Shown here in pieces: positions 44,635-58,185 of a stretch of 64,000 bases of DNA (position 1 is the first letter of the stretch; each line of letters begins with the position of its first letter). Both the position numbers and the translations under genes were made by a program. The stretch spans positions 248,001 through 312,000 of the forward strand of contig NZ_KQ410729.1 of NCBI RefSeq assembly GCF_001262505.1, in the 5' to 3' direction. The notes beneath the pieces were generated by a model that saw only the letters and a list, made by a program, of their open reading frames with translations, ran no database searches and was not told the origin of the DNA. Origin of the DNA: Shinella sp. SUS2 (lineage in GTDB: Bacteria > Pseudomonadota > Alphaproteobacteria > Rhizobiales > Rhizobiaceae).

Positions 44635-46869
44635 TCAGCGCCGCGGCTCCACCGCCATCAGCCGCTCATAGGCGGAATATTCCTTTTCGAGCATCTGCCG
44701 GGTGGTGAAGTTGGCAAGCACATGTGCCCGGCCGTTCGCACCCATGGTTTTCAGGCGATCCGGATCGGCAAGCGCGTCGCCCAGCGCGGCGGCAAGCGCT
44801 GCGACGTCGCCGGGCGGCACCAGCCAGCCGGTCCTGCCGGGCAGAACCGTCTCCCGGCTGCCGCCGTGATCGGTCGCGATGACGGGCGTGCCCATCGCCT
44901 GCGCTTCGATCGCGGCACGGCCGAAGGCTTCCGGGTCGGTCGAAGCCGAGACCGCGAGATCTGCGGCGGCGAGGACGGCGGGGATATCCCGTCGGCTGCC
45001 GGTGAAGGTGACGCGGCCGTCAAGGCCGAGGCGTGCCATGTCGCGCTGAAGCTCTGCAACGAGCGCCTCCGAGCCGCCGCCGACGAAGGCGAGGCGAAGG
45101 TCGGGACGGTCGAGGCGTGCGGCGGCCTCCAGTAGAACGGCATGGCCCTTCCACCGCGTCACGCGGCCGACCATCACCACCAGCGGGCCATGCTCCGTGG
45201 CGCCGAGTTCACGGCGCAGGGTGCTGCGTGTTTCGGCCGGAATGCGTACGGGATCGAAGAGATCGGGCTCGACGCCGCGCGGGGCGACGATCACGCGCTC
45301 CAGCGGGAAGCCGTAGACGGCGACGATGTGGTCGCGGATGAACTGCGAATTTGCGATGACCAGCGGCGCGCGCAACATGGCGCTGTTGTAGAAACGCTTG
45401 AGGGCGTTGCCGTGGCTGTAGACACCGTGGAAGGTCGTCAGGAAACGCACCGGCCGTCGTGCCAGGCGGCAGGCGAGGAGACCGACCCAGGCCGGTACGC
45501 GGCTGCGGGCATGGATGATGTCGATGCCCTCGGCATCGACCAGCCGCGCGACGGCCCGTGCGGCGGAAACGGCGGAAAAGAGTGATTTCTTTCCGACCGG
45601 CAGCGTGACGTGCCGGGCGCCTGCGGCTTCTGCCGCGGCGACGAGCGGGCCGCCCGCGCTGGCGATCCAGTTCGGCAGGCCGAGTTCGCCGAGATGGCCG
45701 GCCATCTCCACGGCGCTGCGTTCCACGCCACCGTCGCCGAGCGCGGGAAGGAGTTGGAGGATGCGCGGTCCGGCGGTCGCCGTGCCCTGCTGCGGAGGCG
45801 TCAGGAAGTCCCCGATCTTGTGCTGCCAGGTCTGCTCACGGGCGTGCCGACGGGCGCTTTCGCCGAGCCGGAGCCGGAGGTCGCGGTCACCGAGGAGCCT
45901 GTCCAGCGTTGCCGTCACGGATGCCGTATCGGCGCCGTCGCACAGAAGGCCTGTCTTGCCGTCGAGCACGGCATCCGCCGCGCCACCCTCGCGGCCGGCA
46001 AGGCCGGGGGCGCCGTACCAGGCGGCTTCCAGATAGACGAGGCCGAATCCCTCGACGGAATTGCCCTCGCGGCGCGCCGGCATGGCGAAGACGTCGGCGA
46101 GTTCCAGAAGAGCCGCCTTTTCCGTATCCGATACGCGGCCGTGGAAGATGACGGCGCCGGCGATGCCAGCGTCCCTGGCGAGGGCTTCGAGCCGGGCGCG
46201 GTCCGCGCCGTCGCCGGCGACGTGCAGGGTCAGGCCGGGATAGGCCGGGTGCAGCGCCGCGACGGCCTCGATGAGCCGGTCCACGCCCTTGCGCGGCTCC
46301 AGCCGGCAGAGCGTCACGACCTGCAGTCCGTCGCCATGGGCTGTCCGTAGTGCCGCCAGCCGGTCGGGATCGGCCGGAGCCTGTGCCGGCACGGTGGGGG
46401 TGACGGTGCGCAGCCGGCCAGCCGCCACATAGGGCGCGGCAAGGCCGGCGGTGAAGCTGGAATTGGCGATGACGTCCTTCGCCTTGGCCATCGCCGCCTG
46501 GATGCGCTGCGCCTTGCGCGGGGTGGGGGCGGCAGGAAATTCCATGCCATGGGCGAGCACGGTGACCGGAACGGTGTCCACACCCAGGTTTTCCACGCTT
46601 TTCCAGGTATCGGCGATAATTCGGTCATAGGCGCCGGCGCGCACGAGGCGCGCAGCCTCCCGCGCCTTGCGCCAGCGCCGCAGCGGTTTCCATCCGGAGA
46701 ATCGGGCCAGTCCGTAGGGACGTTCCTTGTCGGAAGCATCGGGCTTGCCGTCGGCCAGCACGGTGACGGCATGGCCGCCCTCCTGCAAGGCAAGCGCCAT
46801 CGAGCCCATCATGTTCTCGATCCCGCCGACGACAGGGGGAAAGCATTGCGTGAGGATGAGAATGTTCAT
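44635..46869 (-). CDS. two-domain GT4 glycosyltransferase (tandem fusion)
   Basis: Cytoplasmic protein of 744 residues with two complete GT-B units in one frame. Unit 1 begins MNILILTQCFPPVVGGIENM and has the Ex7E motif EGFGLVYLE at 273-281. Unit 2 begins near residue 369 (ILQLLPALGDGGVERSAVEM) and has EAFGRAAIE. The join at about 355-368 is a short Pro/Gln/Thr linker. No stop or shift is visible, so the fusion looks genuine, although separate genes are usual. The start at 46869 has a weak ribosome site. LPS or capsule assembly is likely given the neighbours. Confidence 0.87.
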   Translation of the reverse strand: MNILILTQCFPPVVGGIENMMGSMALALQEGGHAVTVLADGKPDASDKERPYGLARFSGWKPLRRWRKAREAARLVRAGAYDRIIADTWKSVENLGVDTVPVTVLAHGMEFPAAPTPRKAQRIQAAMAKAKDVIANSSFTAGLAAPYVAAGRLRTVTPTVPAQAPADPDRLAALRTAHGDGLQVVTLCRLEPRKGVDRLIEAVAALHPAYPGLTLHVAGDGADRARLEALARDAGIAGAVIFHGRVSDTEKAALLELADVFAMPARREGNSVEGFGLVYLEAAWYGAPGLAGREGGAADAVLDGKTGLLCDGADTASVTATLDRLLGDRDLRLRLGESARRHAREQTWQHKIGDFLTPPQQGTATAGPRILQLLPALGDGGVERSAVEMAGHLGELGLPNWIASAGGPLVAAAEAAGARHVTLPVGKKSLFSAVSAARAVARLVDAEGIDIIHARSRVPAWVGLLACRLARRPVRFLTTFHGVYSHGNALKRFYNSAMLRAPLVIANSQFIRDHIVAVYGFPLERVIVAPRGVEPDLFDPVRIPAETRSTLRRELGATEHGPLVVMVGRVTRWKGHAVLLEAAARLDRPDLRLAFVGGGSEALVAELQRDMARLGLDGRVTFTGSRRDIPAVLAAADLAVSASTDPEAFGRAAIEAQAMGTPVIATDHGGSRETVLPGRTGWLVPPGDVAALAAALGDALADPDRLKTMGANGRAHVLANFTTRQMLEKEYSAYERLMAVEPRR

Positions 46870-46983
46870 GGGGTGCTGGGGCTCGAAAATGCGGCGCGGT
46901 CGCGGAACTCCTATCACCGCCGACCGATATGGTCTATGGAGGCGCCGGCGCGCAATCGGCGCGTTCCAGTGGAGATGATGCGG

Positions 46984-47715
46984 ATGCAGACGATCGTATG
47001 CATGAAATGGGGCACGCGCTATCCGGCGGATTACGTCAACCGCCTGTGGTCCATGATCAAGCGCAATACGGTTCGTCCGACGCGGCTCGTCTGCTTCACG
47101 GAAGATGCCGGAGGCATCGATCCCGCGGTCTCCGTCTTCCCGCTGCCGCCGATCACCATTCCCGAGCGCGTCGCCTGGAAGCCGTGGCGCAAGATCTCGC
47201 TGTGGCAGGCGCCGCTGGCCGACCTTGAGGGCGACGTGCTGTTCGTCGATCTCGACGTGGTCATCACCGGGCCGCTCGACGATTTCTTCGATTATGCGCC
47301 CGGCAAATTCTGCATTGCGGAAAACTGGACGCAGCTCGGCCAGGGCATCGGCAACACTTCGGTCTACCGCTGGACGGTCGGCACCAACACGCATGTGTAT
47401 GACGACTTCATCCGCGACCCCGACGCCAAGGTCAACAAGCACACGATTTCGCAGCGCTACGTTTCCGCCGCCGCCGAAAACATGACCTACTGGCCGGCCG
47501 AGTGGTGCGTCAGTTTCAAACACACGCTCTTGCCGCGCTGGCCGCTGAACTTCTTCAAGGACGTGCCGCTTCCCTCAGGCACGCGCATCGTTGCCTTCAC
47601 CGGCAAGCCCGATCCCGACGAGGCCGTAATCGGGCAATGGCCGGTCTCGGCCTGGTGGAAGAAGGCCTACAAGCATGTCCGGCCGACGCGCTGGATCGAC
47701 GAGAACTGGCGCTGA
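46984..47715 (+). CDS. glycosyltransferase-like protein with DxD motif
   Basis: 243 residues resembling small GT8-like transferases conserved in rhizobia. The segment GDVLFVDLDVVITGPLDDFF carries the DxD metal-nucleotide motif. Other conserved parts are TIVCMKWGTRYPADYVNRL and WPAEWCVSFKH. Three in-frame ATGs lie close together; 46984 gives the best spacing to GGAG at 46971. It is divergent from the fused GT and convergent with fcl. The sugar donor is unknown. Confidence 0.8.
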   Translation: MQTIVCMKWGTRYPADYVNRLWSMIKRNTVRPTRLVCFTEDAGGIDPAVSVFPLPPITIPERVAWKPWRKISLWQAPLADLEGDVLFVDLDVVITGPLDDFFDYAPGKFCIAENWTQLGQGIGNTSVYRWTVGTNTHVYDDFIRDPDAKVNKHTISQRYVSAAAENMTYWPAEWCVSFKHTLLPRWPLNFFKDVPLPSGTRIVAFTGKPDPDEAVIGQWPVSAWWKKAYKHVRPTRWIDENWR

Positions 47716-47752
47716 GACGCACGACGTTCCCGATTTCTGATGCCGTGCCTTT

Positions 47753-48688
47753 CTATTGCTTGAGGGTATCGAGGTACCAGCGGTAGGCGCGGGCAATTCC
47801 GTCGCGAAGTTCCGTGGCGGGCTTCCAACCCATCGCCGCCAGCTTGGCGTTCGACATCAGCTTGCGCGGCGTCCCATCCGGTTTGGAGGGATCGGTCTCG
47901 ATCCGCCCCTTGAAGCCGACGACCTCGGCGACGAGCCGCATGAGGTCGAGAATGGCGATGTCCTCGCCAGAACCGACATTGACGTGTTCGTAGTCCTCGT
48001 AATTCTTGAGCAGGAAGATCAGCGCATCGGCGCAGTCCTCGCTGAACAGGAACTCGCGGCGCGGCGATCCGGTGCCCCAGATCGTCACATGGTCCAGGCC
48101 GGCCAGTTTCGCCTCATGCGCCTTGCGAATCAGCGCCGGCAGCACATGGCTGGTCTTGAGGTCGAAATTGTCGTTCGGGCCGTAGAGATTGGTGGGCATG
48201 GCCGAGATGAAGCGGGCGCCGTGCTGCTTCATATAGGCCTGGCAGAGCTTGATGCCGGCGATCTTGGCGATGGCATACCATTCGTTGGTCGGCTCCAGCG
48301 CGCCGGTCAAAAGTGCGCTCTCGGTGATCGGCTGGTCGGCGAATTTCGGATAGATGCAGCTTGAGCCGAGGAAGAGCAGCTTCTCGACCCCGGCCTCGTG
48401 CGCCGACTTGATGACGTTCATCTCCATCGCGAGATTGCGCTGGAGGAACTCCACGGGCTCGCGGTCATTGGCAAGGATGCCGCCGACCTTCGCCGCCGCC
48501 ATCACCACGGCCTGCGGCCGCTCCGTCGCGAAGAAGCGCTCGACGTCCGCCTGCCGCTCGAGGTCCACCGTGTCGCGCGGCGCGGTCAGCACCGTGCAGT
48601 TCTCCGCCGCCAGCCGCTTGGCGACGGCGCTGCCGACCATGCCGCGATGTCCGGCGACGAAGACGCGTTTTCCTGCAAGGTCGTACAT
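47753..48688 (-). CDS. fcl: GDP-L-fucose synthase
   Basis: Bifunctional epimerase-reductase that turns GDP-4-keto-6-deoxymannose into GDP-L-fucose. It is 311 residues, an SDR with VFVAGHRGMVGSAVAKRL at the N-terminus and the catalytic YAIAKIAG (YxxxK). FLGSSCIYPKFADQPI and GSGSPRREFL-type (here GTGSPRREFLFSEDC) motifs are family specific. The start directly abuts the gmd stop, so the two are coupled. Confidence 0.95.
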   Translation of the reverse strand: MYDLAGKRVFVAGHRGMVGSAVAKRLAAENCTVLTAPRDTVDLERQADVERFFATERPQAVVMAAAKVGGILANDREPVEFLQRNLAMEMNVIKSAHEAGVEKLLFLGSSCIYPKFADQPITESALLTGALEPTNEWYAIAKIAGIKLCQAYMKQHGARFISAMPTNLYGPNDNFDLKTSHVLPALIRKAHEAKLAGLDHVTIWGTGSPRREFLFSEDCADALIFLLKNYEDYEHVNVGSGEDIAILDLMRLVAEVVGFKGRIETDPSKPDGTPRKLMSNAKLAAMGWKPATELRDGIARAYRWYLDTLKQ

Positions 48689-49810
<1,122 letters not shown>

Positions 49811-49846
49811 CTAGCGGTTATGCGTCCGGAAATGCTGGAAGATACT

Positions 49847-50923
49847 CTAGCGTGCCAGCAGCCCGGCAATGCGATTTTTCAAGTGCAGCGCCTCGCGGAA
49901 GACGAAATCGCCGGCCGTCAGCAACGGATGACCCTGCCGGGCGGCCCGCTGGCTTTTCAGTACGGCCTTGCCTTCGCCCTTCGGACGGGTGCCGTTCTTC
50001 TCCACCACATCGGCGATCAATGCGACGAGGTTGTGGTCTTCCAGCACACGCCGCCGCGCTTCGCGGATGGCGGGCAGCCGCTTTTCATATTCGTTGTTGT
50101 CGATCGCCTCGCGCATGATGCGCCAGGCCTCGTCCGGCTTGCGGATGTCGATGGCGATGAAGCTCTCGGCCGGAAAATAGTCGGCGGCGTTCGGTGCACC
50201 GAAATAGAAAGGCAGCGACAGGCCCAGAAAGGGGTCGGCCAGCTTTTCCGTGAAATGGTGCGGGGCGAGGTGGTTCTCGATGGCGATGTGGTACTTGTAG
50301 GGATCGATCGATTCCGCCTTGTCGTCGACCGGCCTATGGCCACGGCCGAAGACGTCGAGATCGGGCATGCGGGCGGCCATGGCCTGCGTGAAATCATAAC
50401 GCAGCCGGTGCAGCGTATGACCCTGCCGCTTGGTCGAGCAGACCGTGCCGATGACCTTGGTCTTTTCCGGAAAATGGCCGGCAATCTCGTCGGCGGTCAC
50501 CAGATGACGGCTGCCTTCGCCATAGAACCAGCGCAGGCCCGCCTGGCTCCAGATGCGGCCGGGATGGCGGAGCGCAAAGGGTTCCTGGCTCGTTACCACA
50601 TGGCCGAACTGCCGCGTGAAAGCGCGGCCGTAGATCTTGATGCCCGACGGCTCGGTGGTGAAGAGGATGGTGTTTTCGGGTGCGCAGGCGAGATCTTCCA
50701 CCCGCATCGAGCGACGCTCGTTGCCGGCCGACGGCAGGTTCTCGTAGACCGCCAGCCAGTCGTAGTTGCGCGCCTCGGGATCGAAGGTGAAGACGAGGCC
50801 GCGCGATGCGGAGAAACCGGACGGCACCTGCCGGGCGAGGGGACTTATGCCATGGGTCCGGTTAACCCGATCCATGACCTTGACCACCGTCGGGCCGGTG
50901 CCGTTCTTGCCTGTGGAAAGCAT
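49847..50923 (-). CDS. GT10-family fucosyltransferase-like protein
   Basis: 358 residues with the GT10 donor-binding region: YKYHIAIENHLAPHHFTEKL followed by LPFYFGAPNAADYFP. This pattern is that of alpha-1,3/4-fucosyltransferases, and gmd-fcl directly downstream supply GDP-fucose, so fucosylation of a surface glycan is the natural inference. AAGGGAG precedes the ATG at 50923; an earlier ATG at 50983 would overlap greA. Acceptor unknown. Confidence 0.85.
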   Translation of the reverse strand: MLSTGKNGTGPTVVKVMDRVNRTHGISPLARQVPSGFSASRGLVFTFDPEARNYDWLAVYENLPSAGNERRSMRVEDLACAPENTILFTTEPSGIKIYGRAFTRQFGHVVTSQEPFALRHPGRIWSQAGLRWFYGEGSRHLVTADEIAGHFPEKTKVIGTVCSTKRQGHTLHRLRYDFTQAMAARMPDLDVFGRGHRPVDDKAESIDPYKYHIAIENHLAPHHFTEKLADPFLGLSLPFYFGAPNAADYFPAESFIAIDIRKPDEAWRIMREAIDNNEYEKRLPAIREARRRVLEDHNLVALIADVVEKNGTRPKGEGKAVLKSQRAARQGHPLLTAGDFVFREALHLKNRIAGLLAR

Positions 50924-50939
50924 GGGGCTCCCTTGTCCA

Positions 50940-51416
50940 TCACCCCCAGGTGACGGCGAGGATCTCGTAGGCCTTGGAGCCACCCGGCGCGTTCACCTCG
51001 ATCGAATCGCCGACTTCCTTGCCGATCAGCGCACGGGCGATTGGCGAGGAGATGGAGATGCGGCCCTGCTTCACGTCGGCTTCCTGGTCGCCGACGATCT
51101 GGTAGACCTTCTCTTCCTCGGTGTCCTCGTCGACAAGCTTCACCTTGGCGCCGAACTTGATCTTGGATCCGGACATCTTGGAGAGGTCGATCACCTCGGC
51201 GCGCGCGACGAAGTCTTCGAGCTCCGTGATGCGGCCTTCATTGTGGCTCTGGGCTTCCTTGGCAGCGTGGTACTCGGCATTTTCCGACAGGTCGCCATGG
51301 GCGCGTGCCTCGGCAATCGCCTCGATGATTCGCGGACGCTCTTCCTGCTGACGCCAGCGCAGTTCTTCCTGCAGCTTGACGAAACCGCCCTGAGTCATCG
51401 GTACCTTTTCAACCAT
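50940..51416 (-). CDS. greA: transcription elongation factor GreA
   Basis: Rescues backtracked RNA polymerase by stimulating transcript cleavage. It is 158 residues: an N-terminal coiled coil (about 8-75, with tip acidic residues in [17 protein letters not shown]) and a C-terminal FKBP-like domain ([16 protein letters not shown]). Identity is firm. A terminator-like hairpin sits in its own leader, 61-91 nt upstream of the start. It ends just before the GT10 gene. Confidence 0.96.
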   Translation of the reverse strand: MVEKVPMTQGGFVKLQEELRWRQQEERPRIIEAIAEARAHGDLSENAEYHAAKEAQSHNEGRITELEDFVARAEVIDLSKMSGSKIKFGAKVKLVDEDTEEEKVYQIVGDQEADVKQGRISISSPIARALIGKEVGDSIEVNAPGGSKAYEILAVTWG

Positions 51417-51468
51417 TTTATCTTGTCCTTCAGCCCGCGCCGCCCAAGCTATCGCCTGCGCGAACGCA

Positions 51469-51507
51469 AAAAGAAAACGGTCTCCAGAGAAGATTCTCCG
51501 GAACCGT
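51469..51507 (-). terminator. leader terminator upstream of greA
   Basis: Stem ACGGTCTCC-AGAGAA with TTCTCCGGAACCGT, one bulged C, tight loop (51477-51507); on the minus strand TTTTCTTTTT follows. It lies in the greA leader rather than after a gene. Confidence 0.6.
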
Positions 51508-51676
51508 CGAAAGCAATTGAACGACCCTTATAACAGATTGAGTCGTCCGAAAGCCAGTTTTTTCGCCGCAGGCCGGCCTCCGCCCACAATTGGTCGAGCA
51601 AACATCCGTTGCAGGTGTGTCGTCGATCTCTCGGATGACGTGTGGCCCCGAGGTAGGGAGGACAGGCGGAAAACAA
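51508..51676. other. greA promoter region
   Basis: No gene. On the minus strand a -10-like TATAAG at 51532-51527 would start a transcript near 51520, giving an approximately 55-nt leader before the hairpin. The -35 is not clear. The rest up to the carB terminator shows nothing else. Confidence 0.4.
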
Positions 51677-51701
51677 AAGCCGGGCGACGGGCGCCCGGCT
51701 T
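51677..51701 (-). terminator. carB terminator
   Basis: 10-bp stem AAGCCGGGCG/CGCCCGGCTT with a 5-nt loop, then TTGTTTTCC on the minus strand, 29 nt past carB. Confidence 0.88.
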
Positions 51702-51729
51702 CTGCGATCCTGTGGAGAAAGGGTCTTTC

Positions 51730-55212
<3,483 letters not shown>

Positions 55213-55400
55213 CTCTTTATCCGTTCTCTTCGCTTCGGCCGCGTGCGCGAAAAACCGGCATGGCGATGGGTTCACCGGGCCGGGCGCGCAAAAATGGTCT
55301 TTCAAGGCTAGAAGCGGCTTATAGGCAAATGCGCGGGCGAGCGGAACCCCGAAAATGGAGCAATCGACAGGAAATATGCTGGCCCGCCGCACGGGCAGCC

Positions 55401-55976
55401 TCAGGCGCGCGCGCCGTCGATATAGGCCTGGATCGAGCGGCCAACCTCCGCGACCAGCCGCGTGTGCGGCAGCGCCACGACGGGGGGGAGCTTCAGCACG
55501 TAGCGGGTGAAGGCGAGGCCGAGGATCTGGGTTGCCACCAGACCGGCGACGGCGGGCGTGTCCGGTCCGGCCAGCCGTGCGATGGCGGGGGCGACCTGGG
55601 TTGCGAAAATCTCGTGCAGCCGCGCGGCGGCCAGCTCGTTCGATGCGGCCGAGCGCAGAGCGATCGGCAGGGCGGTGGTGCCTCCGTCGCCTTCCCATAC
55701 GGTGAGGAAGTGTCGGACCAGCGCCTCGCCTACCGCGTTGCGGGGAAGGGCGGAGAGATCGGGCAGCCGGAGATCGAGATCGGCCGCGCGCGCAAACAGG
55801 GCGTCTTTTCCGCCGAAGTAGCGGATCACCATGGCCGGGTCGATCGCGGCGGCGGCGGCGATGTCGCGTACGGTCGTGCCGTCGTAGCCCTTTTGCGCGA
55901 AGAGCAGGCGCGCGGCCTCCAGAATGGCCTCGCGCGTACGGTCGGACTTCGTTTTCTTCACGGGAGAATCGGTCAT
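55401..55976 (-). CDS. TetR-family regulator
   Basis: 191 residues with N-terminal HTH ([20 protein letters not shown] and [21 protein letters not shown]). The C-terminal ligand domain resembles the TetR_C_7/AcrR-like group ([21 protein letters not shown]). The ATG at 55976 is preferred because an upstream ATG at 55997 lies inside an operator palindrome. It is divergent from the FAD monooxygenase, which it probably represses. Confidence 0.9.
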   Translation of the reverse strand: MTDSPVKKTKSDRTREAILEAARLLFAQKGYDGTTVRDIAAAAAIDPAMVIRYFGGKDALFARAADLDLRLPDLSALPRNAVGEALVRHFLTVWEGDGGTTALPIALRSAASNELAAARLHEIFATQVAPAIARLAGPDTPAVAGLVATQILGLAFTRYVLKLPPVVALPHTRLVAEVGRSIQAYIDGARA

Positions 55977-55988
55977 GGTGTGAAAATG

Positions 55989-56041
55989 CCAACGCATGTT
56001 GACAAATTCAAGCGCCCGACATAAAAGTCAACGTATGTTGA
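55989..56041. promoter_or_regulatory. twin TetR operators in the tetR-monooxygenase gap
   Basis: Two related palindromes 38 bp apart: CAACGCATGTTG (55990-56001) and TCAACGTATGTTGA (56028-56041). The plus-strand -35 TTGACA (55999-56004) overlaps the first, and the -10-like TAAAAG (56022-56027, 17-nt spacing) ends at the second. Confidence 0.72.
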
Positions 56042-56060
56042 TTTCTATGGAGCGTGAACC

Positions 56061-57242
56061 ATGGTGCCGCAGGAAACCGATGTGCTGATTGTCGGGGCAG
56101 GGCCGACCGGCCTTGCGCTGGCCGCTACCCTGCAACAGGCAGGCCTGCGGCCTGTCATCATCGACCGTCTTGCCGCCGGTCAGAATACCTCGCGTGCCGC
56201 TGTCATCCATGCCCACACGCTGGAGGTTCTGGAGCGGCTCGGTGTCACGGACGCGCTGGAGCGCCGTGGCTTGCAGCTCACCCGCTTCGCCCTGCGCGAC
56301 CACGACAAGGCGCTGCTGGAACTCGACTTCTCCACGTTGCCGTCGCGCTACGCCCAGATCCTGATGATCCCGCAGGACGAGACCGAGGCGATCCTTGCCG
56401 ACCGGCTGGCGAGCCTCGGCGGCACCGTTCTGCGTGGCATTACGGCGACGAGTATCGAGCGCGATGCGACCGGGGCGGTGGCTCACGTCGATACGCCAGA
56501 GGGGCCGCGGACCATCCGCGCCCGCTATGTCGTCGGCGGCGACGGTATGCACAGCGTCGTGCGCGAAGCTGCGGGCATCGCCTTCGACGGCGAGAGCTAC
56601 GCCGGTTCCTTCGTGCTTGCCGATGTCCATATGGACTGGCCTCTCAGTGCGGAGGTGACGCTGTTCTTCTCGCCGGAGGGCATGGGCGTGGTCGTGCCGC
56701 TGCCGGGACACCGTTATCGCATCGTGGCGCCTGTCGGGGACGCGCCCGAAGCGCCGGATGCGGCTTTCGTGCAGGCGCTGCTCGATGCCCGCGGCCCGCG
56801 CAAGGTTCCGGGCCGCGTGCGGGATGTTCTGTGGAGTTCGCGCTTCCGCGTGCACCACCGCGTCGCCGCGCGGTACCGGTCCGGCCCGTTCTTCGTCATG
56901 GGCGATGCCGCCCATGTGCACAGCCCGGCCGGCGGGCAGGGCATGAACACGGGGCTTGTCGATGCCGTCGTGCTCGGCCGCCTGCTTGCCGACGTCCTTC
57001 TCGGCAAGGCGCCGGAAGCGACGCTCGACCTTTATGAAGAAAAGCGCCGCCCGGCCGCGGTGGAGGTCCTGGAGCTTGCCGGCCGATTGACGCGGATCGC
57101 GACCGTGCGCAGCCTCGCCGGCCGTATTCTGCGTAATCTTGTGCTGCGCGTCGTGGGTGCCTCGCCGGTGTTCCGCCGCAAGCTGGTGCTCAACCTCTCC
57201 GGCCTCGCCCGCAAGGGGCTCGGGATGGTTCCCCCACGCTGA
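56061..57242 (+). CDS. FAD-dependent aromatic monooxygenase (PHBH-like)
   Basis: Flavoprotein hydroxylase of 393 residues. It shows the N-terminal ADP-binding motif DVLIVGAGPTGLALAATL, the central DG motif in VVGGDGMHSVVREAAG, and the second FAD motif GDAAHVHSPAGGQGMNTGL. The C-terminal 60 residues are basic and hydrophobic (RKLVLNLSGLARKGLG). It may inactivate an antibiotic or hydroxylate an aromatic compound; the divergent TetR gene suggests induction by the substrate. GGAGCGTGAACC precedes the ATG. Confidence 0.88.
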   Translation: MVPQETDVLIVGAGPTGLALAATLQQAGLRPVIIDRLAAGQNTSRAAVIHAHTLEVLERLGVTDALERRGLQLTRFALRDHDKALLELDFSTLPSRYAQILMIPQDETEAILADRLASLGGTVLRGITATSIERDATGAVAHVDTPEGPRTIRARYVVGGDGMHSVVREAAGIAFDGESYAGSFVLADVHMDWPLSAEVTLFFSPEGMGVVVPLPGHRYRIVAPVGDAPEAPDAAFVQALLDARGPRKVPGRVRDVLWSSRFRVHHRVAARYRSGPFFVMGDAAHVHSPAGGQGMNTGLVDAVVLGRLLADVLLGKAPEATLDLYEEKRRPAAVEVLELAGRLTRIATVRSLAGRILRNLVLRVVGASPVFRRKLVLNLSGLARKGLGMVPPR

Positions 57243-57268
57243 GTTGCGTGCTGTCTCTACCTGCCCAT

Positions 57269-58075
57269 TCAGTCCGTCGCAAGAAGTTCCGGCAACTCCT
57301 TGAGGACGCTGTCCCGCGCACGCAGGCTCGTGCGTGGTTCCAGCTTCTTTTCGTCCTGTATCAGCCGGGCGAAGACGACGGTGCGGTCGTCGCGGCGGGC
57401 CCAGCCGACATACCAGCCCCACGGCCGGGCATAGTCGAGATTGCCGTCGGCCTTGCGGGGATAGGCCATGCCCGTCTTGCCCTGCGCGCCCCAGCCGTCC
57501 GCAAGGTCGCGCCGCTCCAGGACTTCCATCGCCCGGTCCATGGCATCGGCGGAGACCGGCAGTTCATGGTTCACCAGTTTCTTCAGGAACGCCACCTGCT
57601 CGCGCGGCGAGATCTTCAGCGAGGAGGCGATCCAGGCGCGTTCCAGCCCGTTGTCCTTGCCCGGGTCGCCCGTCATGTCGGCATTGCCGTAGCCGAAGGC
57701 ATCGGCATAGTCGCGCAGTTGCTCGTGGCCGAGGAACTCGGTTATGCGCTGCGAAAACCAGACGATGGAAAATTCCATCCAGCGCTTGGGCGTCGCCGGC
57801 TGGCGCCAGGCATCGCCGCCCCAGTCCGGATAACCCTTCATGAAGGGCAGGACCGGCTCGTTCGCATCTTCCAGGAAGCCGGAATCGTAGCCCATCACGG
57901 CGAGCGGTATCTTGAAGGTGGAGGCGGGTGTCACGCGGCTCTCGCAGTCCCCTTTTTCCAGGATGACCTCATCATTCACCGCATCGGCGACGATTGTACA
58001 AATAATGCGGGCCTCGGCCGGCGCGCCGAAGCCTGCGGCCAGCAGGATACCGGCCGCGAAAAGACGCATGTTCAT
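57269..58075 (-). CDS. class D (OXA-type) beta-lactamase
   Basis: Periplasmic serine beta-lactamase of 268 residues. The signal peptide ends near AEA (about 22). All class D motifs are present: active-site STFK at 52-55 (in PASTFKIPL), S-x-V in FSIVWFSQR, YGN in FGYGNADM and KTG in AQGKTGMAYP. Two cysteines (26, 44) could form a disulfide. GAGGAAAACGTG precedes the ATG at 58075. It is divergent from an AmpR-like gene. Whether it acts on clinical beta-lactams cannot be judged. Confidence 0.93.
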   Translation of the reverse strand: MNMRLFAAGILLAAGFGAPAEARIICTIVADAVNDEVILEKGDCESRVTPASTFKIPLAVMGYDSGFLEDANEPVLPFMKGYPDWGGDAWRQPATPKRWMEFSIVWFSQRITEFLGHEQLRDYADAFGYGNADMTGDPGKDNGLERAWIASSLKISPREQVAFLKKLVNHELPVSADAMDRAMEVLERRDLADGWGAQGKTGMAYPRKADGNLDYARPWGWYVGWARRDDRTVVFARLIQDEKKLEPRTSLRARDSVLKELPELLATD

Positions 58076-58185
58076 CACGTTTTCCTCGAATTTTGAAGGG
58101 CTTGTGCATTCTGGATAGCAATGTCTTGATGGGCTTGCAAAAGATCAATACTGGTCTCAGCCATTAGGAAAACTGGGGCTTCGCC

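Noticed and set aside
55213..55992. Upstream extension of the carB frame
   Set aside because: CarB has a well-defined N-terminus at MPKRQDLKS; the extension runs through the TetR gene in another frame.
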